Shown here: positions 37,123 to 50,250 of the stretch, one piece after another
Position numbering within the stretch: position 1 is the first letter of the stretch
Layout: each line of letters starts with the position of its first letter
Assembly (NCBI GenBank): GCA_004794785.1
Contig: SJOL01003685.1
Coordinates: 333,737 to 397,736 of the forward strand
Reading direction: 5' to 3'
Source of the DNA: Opisthorchis felineus
Lineage: Eukaryota > Platyhelminthes > Trematoda > Opisthorchiida > Opisthorchiidae
DNA: 64,000 bases
Translations under genes and position numbers: made by a program
Notes under the pieces: model-generated
Seen by the model: the letters and a program-made list of their open reading frames with translations, nothing else
What the model was told of the DNA's origin: nothing
The model's database searches: none

Positions 37123-38860
37123 GATGGTGAAGAATGTCGGCAGCAGTCAGACGAATACACGTGTCACGACAGTGAACAGCGGAATCCAGAGAAATACACA
37201 AAGTGCGAACTGAATACCACACCCAGAGAAAAAAATTGCCGGCCGCGAATTCTGCCACCACGTAAACAGGGTTGAGGATTGCCGGTTTGTTAGGATGCAA
37301 TAAACAAGTAATCTGGTACTCAGGTTTTTGATTACATTATGCCAAGACATGAACAGATGATGCTTTTGGATCTTTCAATCAAGGTTTCAATCACTCAGTT
37401 TCATTTAGAGTACGAATGGGAATTGGCTCATATTTTGTAAACAATGAAATCTTCGCGGTGCGTAAGGAGAGAAGAACCTCAGATGGCGTATAATTTGGCC
37501 ACTATCAATGACCAACTCTTGTAATACACTTTGATTATAAAAAGGAAATAAGCAGATCCTTAATCGAATTGTGCGTCTTGTCTTCCGTTCAAACAGTGTT
37601 AGCTTAGGCACAGATTAAAAACGCTGAGGGCCAGGAAAAGACAATATACATAACTCTATTGACAACAAATTAAGTCCAATTTGATCACAGCTCTCAACGA
37701 TAAAACTATGCTATTGTGGAAAAAGTATAAATTCCATGCAATACTAACTAGACAGGTGCGCGCTGATCGTGTCATGCTTCTCCTATAGCGGACTCAAAAT
37801 GCTATTCTTAGTATCCACGCATCAAATGAATCGGTTTGTCTCCCGGCTGGAGACGTATGCACTCAGCGGTATTGGAACTTTACTGTTTCGACGTAAAGCG
37901 GAACCTGATAATGGACCTAGACGTAAGATATGACAGGTCACTATGAATAACGATATCCGGTATCTTTACCGTTTACCTTGCACGGAATAAGTGTGCCTTA
38001 CTCATGCGGCAGTAACAATCTGTCTGAAAGCTACTTCTCAAAAATTCACTCATTCTGGTCTATGTCATTCTACAGCATGCACAATTCCGTTTAATTCTGT
38101 ACAATCCAGTATTTGATTGTCAAACCAAAAGCGGCTATCGCCGTGACACGGACATGTACACGAAAATGTGTGGCAGACAACCGGCGTGTGCAACTCAAGT
38201 AACTCCGGTTTACGTAACCATCAGAGATTCTTCACTGTTGGTCGTATTGCTGAAATTGAACGACCATAAGTGGTGAAGGGCTTGTCAGTAACATGGATGA
38301 TGCATAAAAAATTTAGGCATTTACGCATCCTAGACCTAATATAATTCTGCCTCAATTTGAGATTTATTGGTTTTATGTTTAACTGTCCCAGGGTTTGTTG
38401 AAAATGTTCAAGAAATTTAATGGGTTTAATTTTTTAGGAATGAGAAAATTATCAGGTTCATTTTGTCCACATTGTGTATAGTTCACGAGGTATTTATCCT
38501 TCTGACATGAACCGGTCGATTTATATTTGAGTAATTTTGCGAACGACAAGTTGTTTGCTACCGTCAGATCTTGAAAAACTTCACATACTGAACAACATGA
38601 ACGGGAAAAACGGTGGTGCAGGTAGAATTACACCGAAAACACTAATGAATATCCTTACTGTCGATTCCACTGATAGTTAGTTGCAATGATCTCAAACGTA
38701 ATGAATAATATACATCTGACAAAAGATACACCCAATCTGATTGCAATTTGGAAAAGCAGAGAAATATTAGAAACTTGGATGATTTTATTGTCTGTTGACC
38801 AGGAGGCTGCTCATCTTTTCGTTGAGCTTGCGAACACTTCGTGGGCATTTCGTGGAGGTG
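37123..38860. other. non-coding spacer
   Basis: I see no exon, RNA gene or repeat copy that I can support. Confidence 0.45.
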
Positions 38861-38869
38861 CGGTATAGC

Positions 38870-39205
38870 GGGTGCTGTTTCCCCACCTCCGTGAGTCCCG
38901 CGAGAAATCGGAAGCACACCAGTCAGAACAGGGACGAACACCATCGAACAGAAGTGCCACTAAATGCACTTACAGAATTCAAGAAATACAAACCACAGCG
39001 CATTACAGATCGAAATGGGCCAATGGGATCCTGGGAAAAGCGTCACAGTCAGCCAATGACAACAACAGATATCAGACAGTCTTTGAAAACCATATAAACT
39101 CAAGCAAGTAGGGAGAAATTACTCATCCAACCACGAACAGTTGATGTCATCTCGATTGGTGCCGAAACACTTCCAAACTAACTGGTGCAGTCACTGAATA
39201 GATCC
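38870..39205 (+). mobile_element. hairpin/GAAAC repeat family, copy 6
   Basis: It aligns with copies 1 and 2 over at least 250 bases in the same order: TTCAAGAAATACAAACC, ATGGGCCAATGGGA, a TCTTTGAAAACCATATAAAC block, CATCCAACCACGAACAG, GATGTC, then GCCGAAACAC and AACTAACTGG. The 18-nt hairpin position (39,146-39,163, GTCATC-TCGATT-GGTGCC) keeps its length, but the pairing is partly lost. The CCATATAAAC sequence sits where copy 2 has its TATA-like stretch. Confidence 0.65.
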
Positions 39206-40094
39206 AGAGCCACCTTGCGTTCATAAAGTTTTTAAAGAGCACTTGATATCTGTTTCTCCAGCTGTGTCTGGGTACCTTTAAATCTACAGTGAACAGTGCT
39301 CTTTTCGTAATGGGTCATTTACGGATTGCGTCTTGGTCAGGCTTCTTTAGATCGGATTGGTCACCATGATGATTCCTGTATTTAGTAAATCTCTGTGTTT
39401 GATTTTATTGCTCCGTTCTCAATTTGTATTGCATTGCAGACTTATTTTCTTGACTGCGATTCACTGGCTGATCCTCACATTTCTGAAATAGGTTCCTGTC
39501 GATGGTTACATGGGGTCGATTTCCTCTGGGTACCATTCTACCACAAGTTCACATTCATTCTTTGTTCCCACATGGGTTATCTTGCCAGGGGACCAATAAT
39601 CACGAAATAGGCAAACTAATTATTTGTTCACGGTTTTTCTAGCATATGATAGATACTTACGTCAAAGCGATGGATTTTCAAACAGCGGTAAAAAATATGT
39701 ACGTATAGGCTTTTGGGTTTTATCACAACTACACTTGTCTATTCAACAAGTGAGGGGGTTCCCATTTGAATTTGATCGTTAGAGGGTAGAGACTGTAGTA
39801 CATGCACCTGGCTGTACGATATCGTAGTTCAATATGAGAATACTTGTCAGAAACAGTCAAAAAGCGGATTTCAAGCACAGTGTATTGTTTATTTGTTTGA
39901 ATTGTCAATTTGTGGTATCTGAGCAAAAAAACACCGTGGCAGCGTAAATGTGCTTAAATGGTTTGCAAAAGGACTTTTCCGCTTGGCTTGCAAAGACAAT
40001 TTTGTGCAGGATTCACATGTGTGATGGTTAAATGAAGGTTAGTACGAGGTAAAACTGACATCAGGCTCATTGGGCTAGATTCACACCATACACA

Positions 40095-40097
<3 letters not shown>
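39206..40097. other. non-coding spacer
   Basis: Nothing identifiable; only short unsupported frames. Confidence 0.45.

Positions 40098-40137
<40 letters not shown>
40098..40137. repeat. (TA)n microsatellite
   Basis: A pure TA run of 40 bases, preceded by a short CA run. Confidence 0.97.
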
Positions 40138-40138
<1 letters not shown>

Positions 40139-40714
40139 GTTTATGTGAAGCCAGAGTGAAAAACTGTGATCAAGTTTTACCATGCGACAATTTAGTCACA
40201 TGTTCGATTTTATTTTAAGCACGCCTGCAAAGTTCTGAGATTTTTTTGTGTAAACGTCCCTCCAGAAAATGAAACTGTCTTGTAATTATCATTGTCTGCA
40301 TAAAGAATAAAAACTTACAACAAACCTCTTCGAAGAACGAGACAATTTTGACCACTGTCGAATAGTTTTATTGTAAACTTCCTTGCAACTAAATCGTCCA
40401 CTTTTTAGGCCAAGAATATTTCGTTTCTACGGAGGACGCGATCAATAGTTGTGTACTATTGATAACTAACAGAAGTGACGTAATAGATTCCAAAACTTTC
40501 ATTTGTGTCTTCAACCCTGTACGCTTGCCTAATTGGACAAAACTATAAAGTTTCACTCGTTTAGACCGTAGGAAGCCGCAGTAAAGGATTTCCAATGTGT
40601 TCTTGAATGCCCCAACCAAATGGAGCAAGATAAAATGATTGGAGCAAAGCTGATGCACTTTGTCTTGGCCAAGTTCAGCTACGACAAAACATTCTAGACG
40701 GGTGTGAAGAATTT
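40138..40714. other. non-coding spacer
   Basis: No supported feature. A minus-strand frame (40,389-40,847) runs into the SINE that follows and is a shadow of it. Confidence 0.45.
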
Positions 40715-40890
40715 TGAAGGCAAGAAGGCTTGGTCGGTAGAGCGCAAATTTACTGTCCGAAAGGTCCGTGGTTCGAACCCCACTTCGCCTGTCTAGACTT
40801 GAACTACCTGGCAGTATCCCAGCCCCCGTGCTTCCTTCGGATGGCATAGCAGCGTGGGCTTGAAAGGATGTTACAGCTTAAGGATACAGG
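40715..40890 (+). repeat. tRNA-derived SINE, copy B
   Basis: The A-box-like GGCTTGGTCGGTAGAGCG lies at 40,727-40,744 and the canonical B box GGTTCGAACCC at 40,770-40,780. A D-arm-like and a T-arm-like fold can be drawn, but no closing acceptor stem. The body at 40,788-40,885 aligns with copy A: CCTGTCTAG, GCAGTATCCCAGCCC, TTCCTTCGGATGGCAT and GTTACAGCTT. The preceding block GTCCGAAAGGTCCGTG is shared with copy C. Confidence 0.8.
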
Positions 40891-43800
40891 GTATACAGAG
40901 TGAGGGAGTCATATACCTTCAGACCTTTGTATGCTTTACGCGAGAAGATGCTTCTAGCTGAAAATGGACGAAAATGCTCTGTGGGCACTCTCCTACACCC
41001 AACATGTTCATCAAGTTCTCTGACTCTTCAATGTCGCTGCTATTTTTAATCGTCGTCATATTGCCCAGAATTTACAGCAGATGACCTCGTTAGGGACGTC
41101 GTGTGAAAGCAGTCAAGTGGAATAAAAAGCTATCAAAACTGATAGCTCGGTGTATAACCATCCCCATCACCACACCGTTAACCTTGAATAATTATATGGA
41201 AATTTCAGCCTTTCGTTATTTAGTGTTAATTTCAAATTCCCAGAGTACTGTTTGATTTTGGTTTTTATTGGCAATGTACCTAGCAGTCAAAAGCAGAATT
41301 ATTGATCAAGTACGCTGCTCTTCATAATTTTGGAGTAGTGAATTGCCTTATTTTTTCAGTGACTCTGATAATGACCCATTTCCTATACACGGTAAGTAGC
41401 CCTTTCGGAATCTGTGATAAAGAGGACTTTTGTCAGTTTTAGGGGTCAACGAAGGCCGTGGAAGTTTTTAAATCGAGCAACGGCGATAGCATATCATATA
41501 TTACAGCGCTGAACATGACGCTGTGAGGAGGTAAACGTAACCTTGTTTTTTTTTGTTTGATGGTACGCTTGACCGTTATCTTCCTGAATCCACACTCAGA
41601 TAATCCCAAATTGTTCTGCCTGGATTCACACATGCTCAAGGTAGGAAAACTAACGTTGATTCTTGTTGGCTGACTACGCTGATTTTGTTCAAGTTTACAT
41701 TTACTGTGAAGAGTCTAGTATGCTGGTAATAAGGATACAAATATGTGCCTGGTTCACTGATGGGGATGCTCGTCAGGCGATGTTGCAGGATTTACACTGG
41801 CATAAAACAAGAACCTGATAAATGCTGAAGAGTTCCAGGCAAAACATTCTTACCTGTAGATAAGATCAGTCCAGAAGCAGTTTATTTCATTCCCATGAAT
41901 CTTTGCTGTGTCTATAATAGAACCAGCGATATAACATATGCTTACTCTGTGTGCAGCCAACCGGTTTAATACGCAATTTTCCCGTCAACCGACGATTTAT
42001 TACCTTAGTGTTACATCGGTAAATGCGAGCTTAACTCACCCATTATTTTGTGTTCCCTAAAAAGAATAGCAAAGCCTGCATAGCACAGCCTTATCAACCT
42101 CGTCGTCTTTTGGGCTATACCGATGCATATTTGGTGATAAAATTTGCACTGTTAAGCACGAATATTTGGGGTGTAACCTCGAGCTATTAGCATAGATGTA
42201 GCCCTCCGGAGTGTTTTGATGTTCCTTACCTATCGAGCTTTGAAAAAATGAGCCAGTAACTAAAAGGGGCTATCTTGTTTTGTATCCGTGAACATAAGGA
42301 CGACTAGTTGTTTTTGCTAGAAAGCAATACATCTACAAATACAATAACTCAAACGAGGCAACTAATTATCGATATATTCCTTGTTGTATGTTCAACTAGC
42401 CCCGTCAATTACTGTGTGATCCCAGCTGAAATGCTGACACCAGGTTCTTAACAGTGTATTCTGGTAGGTATTATGTAGCTATCATAATTTTGTACGATAA
42501 CAGATGAACGGAAGCATTCAAAGGATGTCTACCTGTAGACTTCCTGAGTGACTATTTATGTCCTTTTCCGGTTATCTTGTTCATATCGATTGCTGGAGGA
42601 AATTTTTACGAATAGTTGTGATCCGGACGTCAGAAGTTACTAACCACATTTTAACGAACTGTTGTACCTGATAAAGTGGACGGCAGTGCAAGGAAAGGAA
42701 GAGTGTATGTCTATTTCTTCACAACAGTATGAGGAAGAAATTGCACAACTCGTAAAATCACATTTACTGTTTTTGGGAGATAAACCATTAAGCTTTATTC
42801 GTCTTGAATTGCGTCCTGCTTGAAAGTGCCAGTGTCTGAAACTTAGAATTTTATATTTATTATTAGTTATGATATAACAAATGTTAAGCACTCTTGGAAT
42901 TCCTGTGATTCAACAAAATCCGTTTTTCTCCGCGTGTCTAAGCCATTTAACCGGTTCCAAAAACGACGCATCGTGTTGTTTTCCAAAAACGTGAATGGAC
43001 TCAGACTGAATATGAACGATAACTTGATGACATCAACTAGGTTCAAAGAACACTGATAAGAGGAAGAGTGGTGTAAATAATTTGCGATTTCTCAGTGTAT
43101 TCACTAGAGGTACATAGTGTATCTTACTTTTATACCATCACACTTTAGTGAACATTCGCACCTAAATGACAATTTTGTATGTTTACTACTCTCTAGAAAG
43201 CTATTACACCATGTAGGAAAAAGAGAATTGTAATTAGTAATATCTACCTTTGTGGGATAGCTGTGACATACTATTTCCAGGTCAGTCTTGAGCTAACCTG
43301 AGCACGTATATACCGGTACGAAAACCTTGCTTCCTAGAGAGCAGTTAACAAATCTTATTCTAACTCAAGCGGTTAGCTTTATCCTTGAATATTTGTCATG
43401 TGAACGTTCAGTGAGATTACGTCAATAAGAATTCCAAACTCTCTAAACATTCGCGCGGAGTAAATTTGTGGTTTGCTACGTGCCTCCTTCTTTGATTATT
43501 GTTTTACTCGCGTATCTAGGGTGAAGCCTACAAGTATAAGAGGCCTATTGACGCAATTACCGACATTAAAATAAGTTCATGGTCGTGATTATGTAGTTTA
43601 AAACAGCGTCGCGACTGGTTCTCCGATAAAAAATATTAGACGCATAAAAAAACTTCCCAAATTCAAAGAAGTCCGAATCTTCATGAGCCAAAGTCCAAAA
43701 GGCAAGGCACAACATTTACTGCAGTCAACGGCTACTGTTATTCCGCACTTTCCCGCTCTATGAAAAATGCCGACCCCCAGTGGCTCATTTTAAATGATCC

Positions 43801-43946
43801 AAATGACAATAAAATATACATGGAATTGGGAGATTGGAAGTGCGGTTTACGTAGATTTATGTACATCCATATGTCATCAGGTGTAACACTGCACACACAC
43901 CACCAGTGTGCGGTGGAAATAACGACAGAAATATTTGGTCAGCTAT
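40891..43946. other. non-coding spacer
   Basis: I recognised no exon, RNA gene or repeat family; scattered frames are below about 85 codons. Confidence 0.45.
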
Positions 43947-44350
43947 GACACATTTTCTGTTTATACCTGCCACCCAGCTCCAAGGAGGCACGAGGGTTGT
44001 TCAGGCCTAAAAAGAAACCAAGGTTGGAGTCTGATCACGAACTATTCTCCCCTCAATCGCTGAGCTTTGCGAGCTCACCGGACTTAGTGAAGTATAAAAA
44101 CATGTGAGAAAGAGCTTCGCCGACACCGGTATGTTGTGTCCCGCAAACCGGTTACTGAGACACCAGTAGATATGCTACCACCGTGAACTAAGCCAAAGGG
44201 GAATAAATAAACCTGGACTAGCGGCCTGCTTGTTCAGGTGAACTCACGTTCAAAGTAATAATCTACTCTTGTGAGTATCATGAAGACCAAAGGAACACTG
44301 TCAAGAAGACCGAGCCACCTTACAACTCACCAATACCAACTAACTAAGTG
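43947..44350 (+). mobile_element. possible solo LTR
   Basis: The segment is less AT-rich than its surroundings. It contains a TATA box (TATAAAAA, 44,093-44,100) and, 100 bases further, an AATAAATAAA signal at 44,202-44,211. This is the promoter/polyadenylation arrangement of an LTR. A similar CATGCTACC..GGGGTAATAAACC order occurs at 47,888-47,920. No second full copy or flanking duplication was found, so the ends and the assignment are tentative. Confidence 0.35.
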
Positions 44351-47300
44351 AGATAATAGGTTTGCGCGTCAGTGACACCCCCAAGTAAGGACGATCATAT
44401 TTTGGTTAATGTGATCCACAGAAATCCTCCTAAAATGCATGGACGTTATCAAAAGCAGCGGTGTTCTAACATCTGTGCAGTTGGGTGGATCCCGAACAAG
44501 TATCATGGGGCTCATTTCCAACCAAATCTGAAGCGACGTTGAATTAATTCGCAAACAACAGCTGAAGATATCACTTATGGGATGCTCGAACGTAGACCTG
44601 AACAAGTGTGAGTAACACAAAAGCTGACCGGGACAGAATGGATACGGCTCACAAAACCAAGTAGACATATATGACGAGAAAGCATGTGGTGTTCTGGAAA
44701 GTGACAACAATTGGGTTTGCCTGAGCAAACATAGCCCCGATCTGCGTGTTTCAGCCAAACTCTCCCCGAGCATGGAACATGTTCCCAGAAGAGGCCGGGA
44801 AGAAATATATAGGGAGAGTTCACATCGTCTAAAACACCATGTGTAACTAAGCATCTCACATAATTCGCTAGCATAAGCTGTATTTGGCTCATTGTTTACC
44901 TTTCTGTGAACATACTACTATTTGTCGAAGTCGCGGAGAGCGCGATAATCCATTTTGCATGCGTGGATCCACTGGCCGCCGCAGAAAGTTATTACAATAA
45001 ATCCAACTCCAAATCCTACAAAACGATTAGAGCAAGGTAGGAGGCAAAGTTGTACAGGTAATCAGTCTTTCACGAAGAACCTAATGGACCTAAGTAGTGG
45101 TGGTCGTAAGATTAGTAGTGGAACTGTTCAGCCAGTTAAAAAAATTCACTCACACATGGCTGATAGAAGTAGAGCTAGAGATGGAAACACAACCAGAAAG
45201 AAGGGGACATTATTAGAACCAGGGGAATCAGTAACAATGTTGCGAGCAAGTTACTGTCAACAAATGCTGCTGTCTGAAGCACCATTCGCTGTTTTTATGG
45301 TTGTTCTGTTCTCGATCATTTCGATCACCTTGAGATGTCACACAAACTGGGATGGATTTCAAGGACAACTGAGAGCTTCCTAATATTCATTTTAGACATG
45401 GGAACCCGTTGTGACATTTTTCGCTTTGGCAGAGCTGGGATTAGCGGCGTGATCATGCAGCTTTAGAAAGCCAAGCCTTCCACTATCTGACTTGTATATG
45501 AAGACAATGATAATTAAGACAAAAATCAGAACCGCCACGTGATAACGCGGACAGATTCAGCTCTGCCTTGCGAATAAAATGCACCCAAATGCGGACCAAA
45601 AATATTCGACTGAAATGATGGTTCAACAGGGAAATGAATATACCAGAGGGATGGACAGGCCATGTGAATCCAATCATGGGAATAATATTCATCGGTCAAA
45701 CAAAGTTCATGCAGCTGGACCTTAGAATTCACTGGTTTGAGAATGATGCAATTCAAGGCAACCATAGACGCTCACGGGATTTCGAAATTTTGGCGGTGTT
45801 GATGATAGCGGATACAAATTCAGCAGTTAAATGCAAATGGTTGGTAGTCAATGGTTGCCAGATAGTTCCATTGTTGCTTTTTGGAATTGCTGTTCCTGAT
45901 CTTCTTCTGGTGCAGAATACTGACATTTTCCCTTCAGGTTTCCATTTCCATTGCATCGATATTTACATTACACTGGTTCATAACTGTTGGTAGCTTCAGC
46001 AAGATGGCTGTGATGAGAAGCAGCATCGTTTTGTGATTTTTAAAGAAAGTATGTGTCTGTTTGCTAATAATAATAAAAATTGTGTTGCGCTTTGTCTAAA
46101 CATTTCACTATGGATAATTTTTTCTCAAACTTTCGCGGACAAGGTGACTGTCAAATTGGATATCATGGATTCACTACGTTTCTTTAGAATTCATGTTAAT
46201 CAACAAATCACGAAGTTGCTTGTGATTAATTTTCCCATTAACTTACGCATGATTTGATTCGCTCATGAAGCCGTCCGAAACTGTATAAATGGCAGAATTC
46301 CAATTAGTTTGAAAATAAAACTCTCATTCATGGAGATAGGAGTATCTGGGCCATATTTTGTCTGATTCCAAAAAAGATTTACGCTGTTTTTAAACTCAGT
46401 GCTCCCAACGGTTTGCAATATATGTCATTAATTGACGTCCACAAATTATGAACTATGTCAGAAAGCACTGCAGACCATAATATCATTTGTACTGAGACGA
46501 ACTCTTTGGTGAATGGGATAAGGATGTTTAAAAAAACGACTGCAGAACAAGAAAAAAGCTTTGAAGACGGTAAAATCTGCTCCTTGGGGCACTGAGTGAC
46601 TCCTAGTTAAGTTTGGATACATTCGGCACCGGTTCCTTTACTAGTATAGACGTCGAGAAGACATCGAAAAGTACACAATTTTTCACACAGTTTTTTACAT
46701 TACTGCTGAGCAGTTTGCAGTGCAACCAAAAATAGTCGATCTCCCCAGGTGAGGCTAAAACCCCCTTTCTCCGTGTTGGTTCCTACTCATAGGTTTGCCA
46801 TACTTGAATGGTCGCATATTTATTCCGTGAAAAAGAGCAATTCACCCAAATGCTTGAAGTGAACAAAAGTCAGCTCTCCTTCGTTTGGATGCTCTTCGTT
46901 TTCTGATCATTTGTTGGCTGGTAAGGGATATTCGTAATTGTTTTGTGTTTCGCATACATAGCAGGTGTGAGTCGGCTAGTTCCCTGGTACCGACCAGTCA
47001 CGGAAAGCAACAATCATAGGGGGGTAAATTGTCACCTAACTGGGTGCGACGCACTTACCAGAGCCTCGAGACTGTGAGTAGACTTCCCTTACACAGATTG
47101 CCGAAGATTGAGTGAAGCTTCTTGAATTCGAGATCAGAGGTGTGATTTTTATCATGGTGCAAAAAACTGTAATCAACAGCTTGTGATGAATCAATACATG
47201 GATGGGCAGTTGTAGAAGTACGTTTATGCCGCCACTAGCTGATTACTTTTGCCCTTATAACTATCTGTTCACTAATGTGATCTTCGGAAATGACTCACCG

Positions 47301-47590
47301 TTTTTTCTTCTGCGTCAAAATGAGTTAACAAACACTATAAATTTGAAGCATTTAATGCCTCTTACTCCAAATCATTCTCTAAAACTGAGGTGAGCAGAGA
47401 TGGTCTGACGTGTCTCACTTTTGCAATCAGTGGAATATGGGCATTTGTTCCGAAGGTATCAGTCTTAACTGTCAGATAATGACACACGATATGATTAGCA
47501 AATTAATTTTGTGCTGCGTTGTAGACACCGAAAAGGTGAAAAAATTGCCGAAGGATGTTCAGACGAATATTCAGGCATATCCAATCCAGG
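44351..47590. other. non-coding, possibly LTR-retroelement debris at 44.35-45.4 kb
   Basis: Just after the LTR-like stretch, frames of 100-160 codons occur on both strands (44,369-44,854 minus; 44,955-45,383 plus) without recognisable gag, protease or polymerase motifs. Beyond 46 kb I see nothing I can name. Confidence 0.3.
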
Positions 47591-47594
47591 AAGA

Positions 47595-47720
47595 CATTAG
47601 GTCAGTGGTCAGGTAGCCGTTGATCTGCTCGCCTAGCTTGGCAATTTGCTTGCAAACGTTTCGTCACCAAGCAAGGTGACCTAAGCAGTGCGCGGTTGGG
47701 TCGGAATCATTAACTCACAA
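47595..47720 (-). mobile_element. hairpin/GAAAC repeat family, copy 7
   Basis: On the minus strand, CCAACCGCGCACTGCTTAG is followed by the hairpin GTCACC-TTGCTT-GGTGAC (plus 47,663-47,680), perfectly paired, then GAAACGTTTGCAAGC, AAATTGCCAAGCTAGG and GAGCAGATCAACGG. The downstream block matches copies 1 and 2 (TTTGCAAACCA..CCAAGCT). The CTGATGA box has decayed to CTGCTTA. Confidence 0.6.
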
Positions 47721-50222
47721 TATCACCACAAGGGTGGATACATGCGTTGAATGGTTGACATGCGGTTAACCCAGAGGACGCCTGCGATTAGTAGTGAGAG
47801 CCAAAGACGATTTGCGCTGAACCGAATGGTGAGATACATAAGGTCCTCGGTGTGTTACACTACAATAATGCCTGATGATCAATAGGCATGCTACCTTACC
47901 CTAGGGGGTAATAAACCATGCACCGACAACTACTGAAGAAAGCGTGATCATGAAACGGTCAACTAAGAAAAGCGAATCGTTAGACCGAGTTAATCCACCA
48001 GCTCATCAGTCCACCTCGAAGACTGCTGCATTATGCCACGTCTCAGCGATTTGCTTCCTTCTCCAACCAGAAAGTGGGTGAAACACCTCGGCATTGAGTA
48101 TTCCATCCAGAAGTTATCCATTTTATGAAGTAAAAGTTAATATGCTCTAACGTCAAGCTGACTTTCAAGGTATGCAAGCCGCTTTAACAATTTAAACCTC
48201 ACTTATGCATAAGAGCAAGTACGGATTGCAAAGCGTCGTTCCGTAAAAAGAGAACAATTAGCAGATATAGTTAGATGGCTCAAGATCTGTTCCAGTAGAA
48301 ATTAAGAGTTGGCCGAAGCAGGGGTGGGAAAGTACAAACCGAAATCAGTAAGTCCCTTAACACGGCATTCTTGTTCATTTCTCTGACGTTCAGACAAGAA
48401 ATTGATCTCTTATGGGCTTTCTCCGTCATTTAATAGGGGATCATCATTACACACATGGTCTCCGGCCTTAATCCAGATCAGTTTATTCCACATGTTAGAT
48501 GCAATCTTTGATGAGAACTCTGAGGTGTACTTTTTCTGCAATGCGATATCTTCCCACAGTTTGCGTGAACCGGATCTCCGCACTTAAGAACTGAGGATAT
48601 CTAGTCCTGTCTAACAACACAGTGCAATTTCCTGTGCATGGACACTTTTCACTTGCAATCCGGAAGACTACTGTTTCAAATCTCTCTCAATGTTTGCTGT
48701 TGACTTCTGAGAAGAAAGAACTAACTGCAAACAGTTTCCTGTTTTTTCCACGACGCAATCCACAGGAATCTTTGATATATTAAATGCGCCTCAGGAACAG
48801 GCGACGAATAGCTACATACGTGTATAACCCTAGACAAGTTGAAAAACACGCACTTAATCTGATCAGTAAGTCCTCTAGCAGTTGAGACAACACGAGTTAG
48901 TATTTGGAAAACTTAATTCATTGAAGAGCTTAGAATATCGAGTCTTGAGCTAACATATGCATCCTTAAACTCTTATTGATCTGCAAGGAACATATACAAA
49001 AAGCGACTCAATTTTTCGCATGCAAACTCCCATTATCCACAATGGTAATATCCTTTGTTTTAAGAGTCCCATCCTCATTAGTAAAAGCTTAATATTATCA
49101 GCTAACATTTGACGTACCTGAAATTGCTGTGGATTTATTCGTTACACTAAAACTAAGCTGTCGCATTCCGTTTACTATTGTGATTACTATAATCCAGTGT
49201 AAAGCTAACTTAATTGAATCTTGCGGTCTGTGAACACATAATACAAGTTGCCCGGAGCTGAAGAACAGGACAAATAAATCGAAATTTCCCGAAAAAATTC
49301 AGAATGATTAGGTGTGTTCTATTCCAGTTGTATTTACGGGTCACCGAAAATTTCTGAATCTTTCAAAATTCTGTGGACGCTGCAATACTGGAAGATATTG
49401 TATTAGTTTGGGATGCCATATATCGACAAATTCGCATCATACATGGAAACATCCCTTCCAATTTTTTTAAAAGCGAATTGGTTCCAAAACTGCCTCACTT
49501 GAAATTATTTCACTCTTACATTAGATGGAGAATAAAAGTTAATCTTATCGGTTAATAAGAAACATACATGTGTACTAGAGAGTTAAACATTAATTCGATG
49601 CACTTTAAGATGGCTACGTGGCTCAACTCTAAATGTTACATTGCATTTACGGATAGATTGTACCGGCTGATGTGTCACTGGGTTTGCGCGAATGTCACTG
49701 AAAGCGCTAATGACCCAATAAATTACTAGAATGTAGACTTATCAAATACCCCTATACTCAACAACAATTACAAAACCATGATAGCAGCATGTTTCTGCTT
49801 AAGACTGGTGTAACAAATGTGCAGAAACTTGCTGTGCTTCCAGCTCTAGGAAATAACACAAGCACTTTGTTTTGGAGCTGTACGCCTTGGATGAGACATC
49901 CGATAAACTTCTACGCCTCTTCTTAAACAATGGAGCAAGTTTTTCATCTTAACCTGGAGTAGGCGCTAAACTAAACTTATCAGGCTGGTGACGTTCGCAC
50001 CAGGGTCTGGTGCGCACAAAATCAGTATAATGTAATTTTTGTCTCCTGAAAAGTCTTCTTATTGTAGAGTGGAGGGTCTTTAATTAGAATTACAACTGTA
50101 TTCAAGACGGTGGAGGAATTACTGGATCCTGGTAGTTCAACTGACTAAACAATATTATCTTAGTGACACAATTAATTGGAACATTCATGATCTTGTCACA
50201 AAAATAACGTTTATGACATAAA
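47721..50222. other. non-coding spacer
   Basis: The part at 47,870-47,930 resembles the tail of the LTR-like segment at 44.2 kb. Otherwise I see no supported feature. Confidence 0.4.
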
Positions 50223-50250
50223 GAGCACTCATTAATGAGCACTCATTAAT
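50223..50250. repeat. tandem duplication, 14-bp unit
   Basis: GAGCACTCATTAAT is present twice, with the start of a third unit (GA). Confidence 0.92.

Noticed and set aside
40727..40790. Possible tRNA gene (A box and perfect B box).
   Set aside because: No closing acceptor stem and no normal anticodon arm; the same head occurs in two other SINE copies.
40389..40847. 152-codon minus-strand frame.
   Set aside because: Overlaps the SINE antisense and has no independent support.
44369..44854. 161-codon open frame, minus strand.
   Set aside because: No recognisable domain, Ser/Leu/Cys-rich random-looking composition, and other frames are open in the same place; probably chance or old repeat sequence.
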